34,702 nucleotides of DNA from Chloroflexota bacterium (lineage in GTDB: Bacteria; Chloroflexota; UBA6077; CF-72). This document shows positions 16,527 through 25,174 of the stretch, piece by piece. The translations under genes and the position numbers were made by a program. The stretch's first letter is position 1. Every line of letters begins with the position of its first letter. The stretch lies in the NCBI GenBank assembly GCA_019239775.1, contig JAFAZN010000488.1:1-34702 (forward strand), given 5' to 3'. Under the pieces are notes generated by a model. The model saw only the letters and a program-made list of their open reading frames with translations. It searched no databases and had not been told where the DNA came from.

Positions 16527-18371
16527 CTATGCTTCGAAAATCAGCTCTAGGGCTTGCGCATCGAGGGTTTCGCGACCTACGAGCTCTCGCGCGAGCCGGT
16601 CGAGCAGGCCGCGGTGCGCACCCAAAATCGCCGTAGCCCGCGCAAGCGCCTCGTCGAGCAACCTGTGGATCTCTTCGTCGATAACTTCCCCAATGCGTTC
16701 GGAATAGTCGCGCTGCTCACCGATATCCCGACCGAGAAAAATCATCTGTTGCTTGCGGCCGAACGCGACCGGTCCGAGTCGCTCGCTCATCCCGAATTCA
16801 GTGACCATGCGACGCACAATCTTCGTGGCGCGCTCGATGTCGTCGCCGGAACTGGTGCTGACCTCACCATAGACGAGCGTTTCAGCGGCATGTCCCCCCA
16901 GCGCGGCCACCACGGCGTCCCGAAACTGGCCACGCGTGACATACGACCGGTCCTCGGGTGGAAGAAATCGGGTGTAGCCGATGCGCAGCCCACGTGGAAT
17001 GATCGTGATCTTGTGCACAGGATCGTGTTGGGTAAGGAACCGGCTCACGACCGCATGGCCACTCTCGTGATAGGCCGTTAACTCGGTTTCAAGGGTCGAC
17101 ATGACCCGAGTCTTACGTTCTGGCCCGGCGCTTACGCGGTCGACAGCTTCCTCGATCTCGGCCATGGCAATGGTTGTTTTGTCGCGTCGCGCCGCGAGAA
17201 TCGCTGCTTCATTGAGCACGTTCGCGAGGTCCGCTCCAGAAAATCCAGGTGTCTGCTTGGCGAGTTTCAGAAGCGCAACGTCAGGGTCGAACGGCTTGCC
17301 GCGCGCATGCACGTTGAGGATGGCGTGCCGACCACCTATGTCTGGCGCGGGAACCACGATCATTCGATCGAAACGACCGGGCCGCAACAGGGCCGGATCG
17401 AGCACATCCGGCCGATTGGTAGCCGCGATGACAATCACGCCACCGTGGTCATCAAATCCGTCCATTTCAACCAGGATTTGATTGAGCGTTTGCTCGCGTT
17501 CATCATTCGCGTTACCCACGCCGGCACCGCGTTGACGACCAACGGCGTCAATTTCGTCGACAAAGACGATGCAGGGCGCGCTTTTTCGGGCATTGGCGAA
17601 CAGGTCGCGTACGCGACTCGCGCCAACCCCGACGAACATCTCGACGAATTCGGAGCCGGAAATCCTGAAGAAAGGCACGCCTGCTTCGCCGGCTACGGCA
17701 CGCGCAAGCAAGGTCTTGCCGGTGCCTGGCGGTCCCACGAGCAACACGCCGTGAGGGATGCGGGCTCCCAGATCGACGAACTTTTGGGGCTCCTTCAGGA
17801 ACTCGACCACCTCCTGTAGCTCCTGCCGAGGTTCGTCGATTCCCGCGACGTCTTCGAATGTGATTGTCGATTGAGCGCCGTCAGCAACGCGCGCTTTGGT
17901 CTGCCCAAACGATTGCATCGGGTTTTGACTTCGGTTCGCAAACCGACGCCAGGCAACCGCGATGACCAGCGCAAACAAGACCAGCGGCCCAATCTCCAGC
18001 ATGATGCCGAGCCACGCCGGGGCAGGGTCCGCGACGGTGTAGGCGACATGCGAGAGGTCGTCTGGCGAGAGACCTAGATTGGACAGAGCCTTGAGAAGTG
18101 GCTCGTTGCGCTGCGTGCTGAAGCTAAAGACCTGACCCGATCGATCGGTTGCACGGCCTCCGCTGTCGGACGCATCGATTGCAACGATCCGGTCATCTTT
18201 AATGAGCAGCACGAGCTCGGTGAGAGGAATCGTCTGCGGCTCGCCGGTGCGCTTCGCATCCACCACCAGGAACGCGACGCCGGCCATGAGCAGCAATCCT
18301 GCCAGCGCCAACACGACGAGTCGGCGCGGAGGACGAGCCGAAACGCGCAGGCGCGGACGGTTAGACTTCAC
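16527..18371 (-). CDS. ftsH: FtsH-type membrane AAA+ zinc metalloprotease
   Basis: The 614-aa protein has normal FtsH architecture. TM1 spans about residues 18-38, a short periplasmic domain follows, and TM2 spans about 121-141. The AAA module includes Walker A GPPGTGKT (213-220), pore loop [11 protein letters not shown], Walker B IVFVDEID (268-275) and second-region-of-homology [17 protein letters not shown]. The M41 peptidase has HESGH (435-439), with third zinc ligand Asp511 in [10 protein letters not shown]. FtsH degrades membrane and regulatory proteins in an ATP-dependent manner. The start is a GTG at 18371. A 41-aa Lys-rich peptide gene ends 24 nt upstream on the same strand. Chloroflexota often carry several FtsH copies, and this may be an accessory one, since it sits among catabolic genes and not with housekeeping partners. 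Confidence 0.93.
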   Translation of the reverse strand: MKSNRPRLRVSARPPRRLVVLALAGLLLMAGVAFLVVDAKRTGEPQTIPLTELVLLIKDDRIVAIDASDSGGRATDRSGQVFSFSTQRNEPLLKALSNLGLSPDDLSHVAYTVADPAPAWLGIMLEIGPLVLFALVIAVAWRRFANRSQNPMQSFGQTKARVADGAQSTITFEDVAGIDEPRQELQEVVEFLKEPQKFVDLGARIPHGVLLVGPPGTGKTLLARAVAGEAGVPFFRISGSEFVEMFVGVGASRVRDLFANARKSAPCIVFVDEIDAVGRQRGAGVGNANDEREQTLNQILVEMDGFDDHGGVIVIAATNRPDVLDPALLRPGRFDRMIVVPAPDIGGRHAILNVHARGKPFDPDVALLKLAKQTPGFSGADLANVLNEAAILAARRDKTTIAMAEIEEAVDRVSAGPERKTRVMSTLETELTAYHESGHAVVSRFLTQHDPVHKITIIPRGLRIGYTRFLPPEDRSYVTRGQFRDAVVAALGGHAAETLVYGEVSTSSGDDIERATKIVRRMVTEFGMSERLGPVAFGRKQQMIFLGRDIGEQRDYSERIGEVIDEEIHRLLDEALARATAILGAHRGLLDRLARELVGRETLDAQALELIFEA

Positions 18372-18395
18372 TGCCCGAGTTGAGTTATCAAGGCC

Positions 18396-18521
18396 TCACG
18401 GCTCGCGCTTCAACACATCCGAAACTTGACGCGCTTGTTCGTGCGGGCGGACACCCGGTTTGGCGGCTTTTGGCTTTTTCTTCAGTTTGCCCTTGTCCTT
18501 GCCCTTGGCTCGATCACCCAT
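18396..18521 (-). CDS. 41-aa lysine-rich small protein
   Basis: The minus-strand frame has a very good ribosome site, AAAGGAGGT, 6 nt before the ATG at 18521. It encodes 41 residues, with 11 Lys and 4 Arg: MGDRAKGKDKGKLKKKPKAA, then a linker and a more ordinary end, HEQARQVSDVLKRE. The composition and order suggest a disordered, nucleic-acid- or membrane-binding basic peptide. Similar short Lys-rich proteins beginning MGDR-like occur in soil bacteria, as far as I recall, but no function is known to me. It ends 24 nt before the ftsH GTG and reads in the same direction, so it is probably cotranscribed. The strong translation signal is the main evidence that it is real. Confidence 0.7.
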   Translation of the reverse strand: MGDRAKGKDKGKLKKKPKAAKPGVRPHEQARQVSDVLKREP

Positions 18522-18734
18522 GCGCTGACCTCCTTTTGACGGCTACTGCCGACGGCGGCTCCGCAGGGCTTGGCAGCGCGCAGCGACGGCACGCCGTGAG
18601 AGCCTGGAAGCGACTGCTCATAAAACGGACGGCTGATGGCGCGACGTCACGCGGACCAGCGCGATGCAGTATGGCACAGCTTGACGTTCAGCGGAAGCAA
18701 TAGGGCGCGACAAATTGTCTCGTGGCGCCCAGTT

Positions 18735-18769
18735 TTGACGTTGACGCTGTCATTCCCCACGACTACCGT
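18735..18769 (+). promoter_or_regulatory. candidate lacI-type regulator promoter
   Basis: Two overlapping-phase TTGACG hexamers occur at 18735-18740 and 18741-18746. The second lies 17 nt upstream of TACCGT (18764-18769), a weak -10. A transcription start near 18776 would place the palindromic operator (18766-18785) across the start point. A partial operator copy, TGACGCTGTCA, overlaps the -35 region at 18742-18752. The -35 is good and the -10 poor, so confidence is limited. Confidence 0.4.
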
Positions 18770-18785
18770 GACAACGCTGTCACGG
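18766..18785. promoter_or_regulatory. palindromic LacI-family operator
   Basis: CCGTGACA and TGTCACGG form perfect 8-bp arms around ACGC. The dyad is centred on a CG step, the hallmark of LacI-family operators. It ends 11 nt before the GTG start of the LacI-type regulator. A related half-spaced copy (TGAC-GC-TGTCA) lies at 18742-18752, sharing ACGCTGTCA as a direct repeat. Autoregulation by the adjacent regulator is the simple reading. Confidence 0.65.
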
Positions 18786-18796
18786 CAGGAAGAGTA

Positions 18797-19825
18797 GTGC
18801 ACGTACCAAAGACGCTCCAGGACGTTGCCAGGCAAGCGGGGGTCTCCATGAAGACCGTCTCGCGCGTGGTCAACAACGAGCCGCACGTCGCCGAAGACAC
18901 GCGTCACCAGGTGTTGCGCGTGATCGCGGAGACGGGCTACGTGCCGCACCTGCAGGCGCAGCGCCTGGCTTCAGGTCGGACGCGGTCGATCGCCCTGCAC
19001 TATCCCCTTACCGACCCGGGCCTGATCTCGAACGAGATCGAGATGAACTTCATCACCGGAACCGCCTACGGGGCTGCGGAAGAGGAGTACTTCTTCAGTC
19101 TGATGACCGGCGAGTTGACGCATGCGTCCCTGCTGCGACTCTGCCGGGGTGCCCAGGCTGATGGCTTGATCTTGATGCAAATTGCCCTCGATGACTGGCG
19201 GGTCGAGCTGCTCCGCGAAAACAACTATCCGTTCGTGATGATCGGGCGCACCGCCAACAATGACGGTCTCACCTACATCGACCTGGATTTCGAAGCGGCG
19301 ATCGTCCAGGCCTATGCGCATCTGATCGAGCTCGGTCATCGACGCATCGCATGTCTGACGTTCTCGGAGGACTGGCGCCTCCGAGGGCTTGGGCCGGCAA
19401 TGCGGAGCCTGCGGGGAATCCACCTCGCGGTGGATCGATTCGGTATCCCACTTATCTATCGCGAGTGTGCCCTGGACGTGGACCGCGCGTATTGCGCGGC
19501 GATGCAATTGATGGCCCACGATTCGCGCGTGACAGCGTTTGTCGCAATGCACAACACCATCGCGGTGGGAACGATCCGGGCGCTGCGCGACCTGGAGCGA
19601 AGTGTACCGGAGGACTGCTCGGTTGTCGGTGTTGCCATCGGGAACGAGGCGAACCTCGTCATTCCACCGCTCACGGCGATTGCGTTCTCGGGTCATGAGG
19701 TGGGTCGCCAGGCGGCGAGGATGCTCATCCAGCAACTGAACGGGGCGGACGGTACGTCTCAGCAGGTCCTGGTCTCACCGAAACTGCAGACTCGCCGCAG
19801 TACCGCGCCGGTCAAGTCCGTATGA
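18797..19825 (+). CDS. LacI/GalR-family transcriptional regulator
   Basis: The protein is 342 aa from the GTG at 18797, which has AGGAAG a few nt upstream. An upstream GTG at 18722 is in frame but would place the operator inside the gene. The N-terminal HTH reads TLQDVARQAGVSMKTVSRVV, followed by the hinge HLQAQRLASGRTRSIAL. The periplasmic-binding-protein-like effector domain follows (GLILMQIALDDW, ELGHRRIACLTF, DDRVTAFVAMHN-like segment, AFSGHEVGRQAARMLIQQL). It should repress the downstream sugar transporter and GH31 genes until a sugar binds. It is followed after 72 bp by the binding-protein gene on the same strand. The palindrome just upstream is the likely binding site. Confidence 0.9.
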   Translation: MHVPKTLQDVARQAGVSMKTVSRVVNNEPHVAEDTRHQVLRVIAETGYVPHLQAQRLASGRTRSIALHYPLTDPGLISNEIEMNFITGTAYGAAEEEYFFSLMTGELTHASLLRLCRGAQADGLILMQIALDDWRVELLRENNYPFVMIGRTANNDGLTYIDLDFEAAIVQAYAHLIELGHRRIACLTFSEDWRLRGLGPAMRSLRGIHLAVDRFGIPLIYRECALDVDRAYCAAMQLMAHDSRVTAFVAMHNTIAVGTIRALRDLERSVPEDCSVVGVAIGNEANLVIPPLTAIAFSGHEVGRQAARMLIQQLNGADGTSQQVLVSPKLQTRRSTAPVKSV

Positions 19826-19897
19826 AGTGAAGGAGGTTGCAATTCAAAAGCGGGCTTTAAGCCAGTTCTCGGACAGGTGCATTCAAGGGAGGGAATC

Positions 19898-20959
19898 GTG
19901 AGCGAACGATATTCCGATAACGATAACGCGCGCCCACTCACGGGCCGACTCGATCGACGCACACTCCTTGGCGCGGGAGCAGCCGGCGCCGCGCTGGCGC
20001 TTACCTGGGGACGCCAGGGGCTCGCACATGCCGCACCGCTGGCTGGTCCGACGCCAGGTTGGGGCTCCGGCGTGCGGATCCGGTTCTTCGCCGGCGGTAA
20101 CGAAGGCGACGCATTTGCGTCAATCGTCTTCAACGGCGCCAAACAGGCCGAGACAGACCTGGGAGTCACGGTCGATTACGTCTTCTCCGGCTGGGACGTC
20201 AGCAAGATGACCGACCAATTGCGTCAGGCGATCGCGGCGCAACCGGATGGCATCGCGATGATGGGTCATCCCGGTGACGACGCATTGTTGCCGCTTGCGC
20301 AACAGGCGCACGACGCTGGCATTCTCATGATGTATCAGAACGTCGACCTGCCGAAAGTGAGGGCTGCCTATGGTGGCGGATACATCGGCGCGGACCTCAC
20401 GCCTCAGGGCATGGCGCTCGGCAATCAGGCCGTCAAGCAATTCAGTCTGCAGGCTGGCGACAAAGCGATCGTCTTTGGCGCCTGGGGGCAGCCCGGACGT
20501 TTCTTCCGAGAAGAGGGCACCGCCACCGCATTGGAGCAGGCGGGCCTGGTTGTCGACAGGGTCGTCTCACCACCCGAGGCAGCTTCGGATCCGAACCTGC
20601 TGACGCCGCTCGTCACCGCCGCGTATTTGCGAAACCCGGACAGTAAGCTCATCTGCCAAGCGGGCGGGCAGACGCTGTCGTCCACACCAACCTATATGCA
20701 GGCGATCGGCAAAGGTCCTGGCGATGTCGTCAACATCGGCTATGATCTCAGCCCGGCGATCATCGACGCCTTCGCAGGTGGCTGGGTGCAACTCACGTCG
20801 GATCAGCAACCGTTCCTGCAGGGATACCTGCCAATTCTGAGTCTCGCCCTGAGCAAGAAATACGGTATGACGCCGTTGTCATACGATACGGGCGCCGGGT
20901 TCGTCACCCCGAGTAACTATCAACCTGTAGCAGAGCTGGCGAAGGCAGGCATTCGTTGA
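19898..20959 (+). CDS. sugar ABC transporter substrate-binding protein, CUT2 (ribose-binding-like)
   Basis: The 353-aa protein starts at the GTG at 19898, supported by GGGAGGGAA just upstream. It has a twin-arginine-like signal, LDRRTLLGAGAAGAALAL, ending near AHA, with no lipobox. The mature part has the type I periplasmic-binding fold of RbsB-like proteins: FNGAKQAETDLGVTVDY, the AIAAQPDGIAMMGHPGDD motif, YIGADLTPQGMALG and FAGGWVQLTSDQQPFLQGYL. It should capture a monosaccharide or small glycoside outside the membrane and deliver it to the adjoining permease. Its TGA overlaps the TTG start of the ATPase by 4 bp, so translation is coupled. The GH31 enzyme in the unit suggests an alpha-xyloside or alpha-glucoside-derived sugar. 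Confidence 0.88.
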   Translation: MSERYSDNDNARPLTGRLDRRTLLGAGAAGAALALTWGRQGLAHAAPLAGPTPGWGSGVRIRFFAGGNEGDAFASIVFNGAKQAETDLGVTVDYVFSGWDVSKMTDQLRQAIAAQPDGIAMMGHPGDDALLPLAQQAHDAGILMMYQNVDLPKVRAAYGGGYIGADLTPQGMALGNQAVKQFSLQAGDKAIVFGAWGQPGRFFREEGTATALEQAGLVVDRVVSPPEAASDPNLLTPLVTAAYLRNPDSKLICQAGGQTLSSTPTYMQAIGKGPGDVVNIGYDLSPAIIDAFAGGWVQLTSDQQPFLQGYLPILSLALSKKYGMTPLSYDTGAGFVTPSNYQPVAELAKAGIR

Positions 20960-21729
20960 GCGAACGGGCGGACACTGCGCCGATTCTCGAGTTGCGCGAC
21001 GTGTCGAAGTCATTCGGCGCGGTGTACGCCGTGCGCGACGTTAATCTGCGCGTGTATCCACGCGAGATTGTCGCCCTCGTCGGCGACAATGGCGCCGGCA
21101 AATCCACCCTCATCAAAGTGATTTCAGGCGTTCACGCGCCGGATCACGGTGAGGTGTACGTCAAAGGTGAACGGGTCCACAACTGGAGCACCGCCCAGGC
21201 GCGCCGCCGCGGTATCGAGACGGTGTATCAGGACAAGGCGCTTGCCGAGCAGCAAACGGTCATGCGCAACCTGTTCATGGGGCGCGAGGAGGCGGGTCCG
21301 TTCGGCTGGCTGCGCCTGGGACACCAGCGAGCGGAGGCCGAGGCGTTGATGCGACGCATCGGCTTCACCTCGCGCCTGGTGTCGCCTGATTCGGTCGTGG
21401 CCACACTCTCGGGCGGCGAACGTGAGGGCGTGGCGATCGCACGGGCGATGTTCTTTCGCGCCGACCTGATCATCCTCGACGAACCAACCCAGGCGCTGTC
21501 CCTCACACAGGCCCGCGAGGTGCTGAGGTTTGTCGAGCGTGCCCGCGATGACGGGAGCTCCGTCATCCTCATCACCCACAACGTGTATCACGCTTACGAG
21601 GTGGCGGATCGCATCGTGATCCTCGATCGCGGACAGATCGTTGGCGAATTTCAGCGTACTGCCATCACCGCGGTGCAGCTCATCGAATACATGCAAACGG
21701 TCGCCCACGAGGGCGCGCCCGTCAACTGA
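20956..21729 (+). CDS. sugar ABC transporter ATPase, single-domain FrcA-like
   Basis: This is a 257-aa ABC ATPase with Walker A GDNGAGKST (43-51), Q-loop VYQDKALAE (Gln92), signature LSGGEREGVA (151-160), Walker B LIILDEPTQAL and switch His208 in LITHN. CUT2 sugar ATPases such as RbsA or XylG normally have two fused ABC domains of about 500 aa. This one has a single domain, as in the fructose transporter FrcA, so it should act as a homodimer. The start is a TTG at 20956 overlapping the binding-protein stop (TTGA). The permease follows after 12 nt. It powers import of the sugar bound by the preceding gene product. Confidence 0.92.
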   Translation: MSERADTAPILELRDVSKSFGAVYAVRDVNLRVYPREIVALVGDNGAGKSTLIKVISGVHAPDHGEVYVKGERVHNWSTAQARRRGIETVYQDKALAEQQTVMRNLFMGREEAGPFGWLRLGHQRAEAEALMRRIGFTSRLVSPDSVVATLSGGEREGVAIARAMFFRADLIILDEPTQALSLTQAREVLRFVERARDDGSSVILITHNVYHAYEVADRIVILDRGQIVGEFQRTAITAVQLIEYMQTVAHEGAPVN

Positions 21730-21741
21730 GAACGGAAAGCC

Positions 21742-22773
21742 ATGGTTAGCATCGCCCAGCCGGGACGCGCAACCGAAACGACTGCGCCACCACGCCAGAA
21801 CCCGTTGCTACGTTACCTCCGGCGGCACCGCGAGTTCGGGAGCGCACTGGCTTTTCTCGTGGTAATGTTCGCGGCATTTGCGATCGCCAGTCCAGGTGTG
21901 TTTCTCCGGCCGCAAATCTATAGCGCGATCTTCATTTCGCTTCCTATTTCGATCATCCTCGCCGTTTCCCTTGTGTTTGTCATCGTGGCGGGTGAAATCG
22001 ACCTCGCCTTTCCGTCGGTGGTCGGCGTGTCGGCGCTGGTATTCACGACGGTGGTGTCCACCGGTGGGAACCCGTGGATTGGCCTGGTGCTGGCGCTGAT
22101 TGCTGGCGTCCTCGCGGGTGTGTGCAACGGTTTTCTGGTTGCCTACCTGGGACTTTCATCGCTGGTAGCAACACTGGGCATGAACTTCCTGTGGCGAGGG
22201 CTGATCCAGATCGTGCGCCAGGGTAACGGCGCGCCGCTGACCTTTCTCAATAAAACGGACCTGTACCAGGTGCTGGTTGGCCATATCGGCTGGCTGCCAG
22301 TTCAACTGATCTGGGGGATCCTGTTCGCGGTGCTTGGCGTGCTGCTGTTTACGCGCTTCCGTTTCGGATCGCAGGTTGCCTGCGTTGGCGACAACATGGA
22401 GGCGGCGCGCGAAATGGGCATCAATGTCAAGCTGGTGAAGCTGAGCGCATTTGCTTTCGTGGGTTTGGCAGCCGGTTTGGCCGGTGTACTCGCCATTCTT
22501 ATCAACAACAATTTCTATCCGACGGTGGGCGACGGCTATCTGCTCAGCGTGCTCGCTGCCGTTTTCGTGGGTGGCACGCCGACGTGGGGCGGAGTGGGAA
22601 CCATCGCCGGCAGCGTGGTTGGCGCATTCACCGTGGGCTCGATTGAGACTGGCATCGTGGCAGCCGGATTGACGGGTTATTTCACGCAGTTCTTTTACGG
22701 CGTCGTGATTGTTCTTTCGCTGGTGACGCACCGCCTGACCAGGCCTCGCGCGAAGGTCGGCGGGCGCTGGTAA
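21742..22773 (+). CDS. sugar ABC transporter permease, CUT2 (RbsC/FrcC-like)
   Basis: This 343-aa membrane protein has about 10 hydrophobic helices and the BPD_transp_2 family landmarks: SLPISIILAVSLVFVIVAGE followed by IDLAFPSVVG, LGLSSLVATLGMNFLWRG, a cytoplasmic VACVGDNMEAAREMGINVK (the conserved sugar-permease A-R-x-x-G-I loop) and VFVGGTPTWGGVGTIAGSVVGA. A short cytoplasmic N-terminus precedes the first helix. The ATG at 21742 lies 12 nt after the ATPase stop, with GGAAAG as ribosome site. A homodimer would form the channel. It is followed 7 nt later by the GH31 gene, so transport and hydrolysis are probably cotranscribed. Confidence 0.92.
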   Translation: MVSIAQPGRATETTAPPRQNPLLRYLRRHREFGSALAFLVVMFAAFAIASPGVFLRPQIYSAIFISLPISIILAVSLVFVIVAGEIDLAFPSVVGVSALVFTTVVSTGGNPWIGLVLALIAGVLAGVCNGFLVAYLGLSSLVATLGMNFLWRGLIQIVRQGNGAPLTFLNKTDLYQVLVGHIGWLPVQLIWGILFAVLGVLLFTRFRFGSQVACVGDNMEAAREMGINVKLVKLSAFAFVGLAAGLAGVLAILINNNFYPTVGDGYLLSVLAAVFVGGTPTWGGVGTIAGSVVGAFTVGSIETGIVAAGLTGYFTQFFYGVVIVLSLVTHRLTRPRAKVGGRW

Positions 22774-22780
22774 GCATCGC

Positions 22781-25174
22781 GTGGCTCCCCTGCACAATCC
22801 TCTCGTCGAGGAGATGCGCTTTCCCTCGGTTGTTCCACCGTTGCCGCGTGCCACGGGCGGACCGGACCCTGTGGAGCGTGCCACCGTAGCACCAGTCCTG
22901 CAGCGCGGTGAGCTGAACTTGCACGGCGTTACCTCGCGGGGGGTGGAGGTCCATATCAGCATCAGCGCGATCGCGCCCGGTGTGGTCCGTGTCCGGCTGA
23001 TGCCCACCAGTGCCAGGAACCGTCAGGTGAGACTCGCGCGGCCAGTCTCTATCGCGCCGGAAGCTCGGGTCGAATCGCTCGCGCCTGGTTGCGTGCGATT
23101 GGCAGCTGATGGACTGACCGTCGAAGCGAACCTCGATCCGTTTCGGCTGAGCTTCGTGGACGCGATGGGCCGCGTGCTGTTAGCGCAAGACCCGCGACCT
23201 GCCGACGTGACAGGCCGAATGTCGGCCCCGCCTTTTGGTATCAGTTCCGACGACGGACGTGTGGTGGCAACGCACGACACGTTCGTTTGTGAGCCGGACG
23301 AGCACTTCTACGGTTTCGGCGAGAAGTTCACGAATCTCGACAAGCGCGGCCAGTGGCTCGAGATGTGGAATTACGATGCGCATGGCGTCAACTCCGAGCG
23401 GGCCTACAAGAACGTGCCGTTCTTCATCAGCTCGCGCGGCTACGGCATGGTGGTCGACAGTACCTCGCCAGTTCGGTTCGACATGGCGGCGAGCAACCAT
23501 GCCACCTTTAGTGTGATCGCTCCCGACGACGCGCTGGAGTACTACGTGATCGCGGGCGCGGACCCATTGGAGATCATTCGTCGTTACAGTGACCTGGTTG
23601 GCCACCCGATCCTGCCGCCTAAATGGGCATTCGGGCTCTGGGTCTCGTCGGGGTTCACGGCAGACAGTGCGGAAGCCACTGTGCAGCGTGCGCGCGAACT
23701 GCGAGAACACCAGATTGCATCTGACGTACTGCACCTGGATTGCTACTGGCAGAAATGGGGCTGCTGGTCCGACCTGGAGTGGGACGCCGACGTGTTTCCG
23801 GACCCCGAACGCATGCTGCGCGATATTAAGGCGCTCGGCTTCCGCGTTTGTTTGTGGATCAATCCGTACATCGGTATTCAGAGCCAGCGTTTCGCGATGG
23901 CCGCCGAACGCGGTTGGCTGCTCCGCGCACCGAGCGGTGAGCCATACGTACTCCAGCTCTGGGGCGGCTATCACCCACCGGTGGGGATCCTTGATGTGAC
24001 CCATCCGGAAGCCGCCGCGTGGCTCGTCGGACGCCTGCGCGAGCTGTTGCGCATGGGTGCCGACGTCTTCAAGACGGATTTCGGCGAGGGCGTACCCTTC
24101 GATGCGGTTGCGCACGATGGTGCGACCGGGTCGGAGCTCCACAATCTGTACACGCTCCGCTACAACGACCTGGTGGCAGACGTGACCGCTGCAGAAACCG
24201 GCGCTGCCGGACTCGTGTGGGGTCGCTCCACGTACACCGGTGGTCAGCGTCACGTGGCGCAGTGGGGTGGCGATCCGAATTGCACGTTTGCGGACCTCGC
24301 CTCAACACTGCGCGGCGGGCTCAGCTTGAGCGCCTGCGGGCATGCGTTCTGGAGTCACGACATCGGCGGCTTCAACGGGCAGCCGACTCCCGACCTGTAC
24401 GTGCGGTGGGCACAGTTCGGGATGTTTTCGCCGTTGGCGCGTTTGCACGGGACAACCACGCGTTTGCCATGGGACTACGGCGACGATGTCATGTGCCGTT
24501 TTCGGGAGCTGGCACAGCTTCGCTACAGACTGATGCCCTACCTGTACTCGTGCGCGATAAACGCGGTCGAAACCGGCGAGCCAATCATGCGCGCACTCCC
24601 GCTGGTGTATCCGGATGATCCGATGTTCGCGGCGGCCGACCTGGAGTACCTGTTCGGTCCGGACTTGCTGGTTGCACCGATTTACAACGCGGAGGGCGCG
24701 CGGCCGGTCCTGTTTCCGCCGGGGCCGTGGATTGACTTCTGGACGCGTGAGTTGGTCGTCGGGCCCCAGACGCGACACGTCGAGCATGGGTTGGACCGGT
24801 TTCCGCTCTATGTGCGCGGCAACGCATTGATCCCAACGGTGCAGCCGCTCCAATCGCTCGCGCAGGAGCCGTGGGACCTGGTGGTGTTCGACGGTTACCT
24901 GCTGGAGACTGGGCGTACCACGCTTCGCGACAGTGACGGCGTGACGGAGATCGCGATTTCGGTGACGGACGCTACGCTGGACGTGCGCGTGTCCGGCGCG
25001 AAGCAGGTGCTTGGGCTGCGACTGCTCCCGCTCTTGGCGCGCACGATTGAACGAGTGAACGTCAACGGCGCACCGCTCGGGCGACGAGATGGCGTCTCGC
25101 TCGAGGCTGACGCGTCGGCCGGCTGGACAGTCCAGCCGGACGGTACACTGGTGGCCCTGCTAACGCGTATTTGA
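22781..25174 (+). CDS. glycoside hydrolase family 31, alpha-xylosidase (YicI) type
   Basis: This 797-aa cytoplasmic GH31 enzyme has an N-terminal beta-sandwich (about residues 45-260, ending in YGFGEKFTNLDKRGQ and a lid region), a TIM barrel from about 280 and C-terminal beta domains. The nucleophile is Asp433 in DVFKTDFGEGVP, and the acid/base is Asp498 in QWGGDPNCTF. KTDFGE and the following RGGLSLSACGHAFWSHDIGG match the YicI/XylS alpha-xylosidase branch, whereas alpha-glucosidases read WxDMNE-like. It would release xylose from alpha-xylosides such as xyloglucan-derived isoprimeverose. The GTG at 22781 is 7 nt after the permease; an in-frame ATG at 22814 is an alternative, and neither has a well-spaced ribosome site. 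Its end overlaps the convergent dehydratase gene by 15 bp. Confidence 0.88.
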   Translation: MAPLHNPLVEEMRFPSVVPPLPRATGGPDPVERATVAPVLQRGELNLHGVTSRGVEVHISISAIAPGVVRVRLMPTSARNRQVRLARPVSIAPEARVESLAPGCVRLAADGLTVEANLDPFRLSFVDAMGRVLLAQDPRPADVTGRMSAPPFGISSDDGRVVATHDTFVCEPDEHFYGFGEKFTNLDKRGQWLEMWNYDAHGVNSERAYKNVPFFISSRGYGMVVDSTSPVRFDMAASNHATFSVIAPDDALEYYVIAGADPLEIIRRYSDLVGHPILPPKWAFGLWVSSGFTADSAEATVQRARELREHQIASDVLHLDCYWQKWGCWSDLEWDADVFPDPERMLRDIKALGFRVCLWINPYIGIQSQRFAMAAERGWLLRAPSGEPYVLQLWGGYHPPVGILDVTHPEAAAWLVGRLRELLRMGADVFKTDFGEGVPFDAVAHDGATGSELHNLYTLRYNDLVADVTAAETGAAGLVWGRSTYTGGQRHVAQWGGDPNCTFADLASTLRGGLSLSACGHAFWSHDIGGFNGQPTPDLYVRWAQFGMFSPLARLHGTTTRLPWDYGDDVMCRFRELAQLRYRLMPYLYSCAINAVETGEPIMRALPLVYPDDPMFAAADLEYLFGPDLLVAPIYNAEGARPVLFPPGPWIDFWTRELVVGPQTRHVEHGLDRFPLYVRGNALIPTVQPLQSLAQEPWDLVVFDGYLLETGRTTLRDSDGVTEIAISVTDATLDVRVSGAKQVLGLRLLPLLARTIERVNVNGAPLGRRDGVSLEADASAGWTVQPDGTLVALLTRI

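Noticed and set aside
19833-19900. A strong AAGGAGGT after the LacI-type gene followed by a 19-codon frame starting at ATT and ending at the binding-protein GTG
   Set aside because: There is no normal start codon at suitable spacing. ATT starts are very rare and the peptide has no visible feature; it may be a leftover ribosome site.
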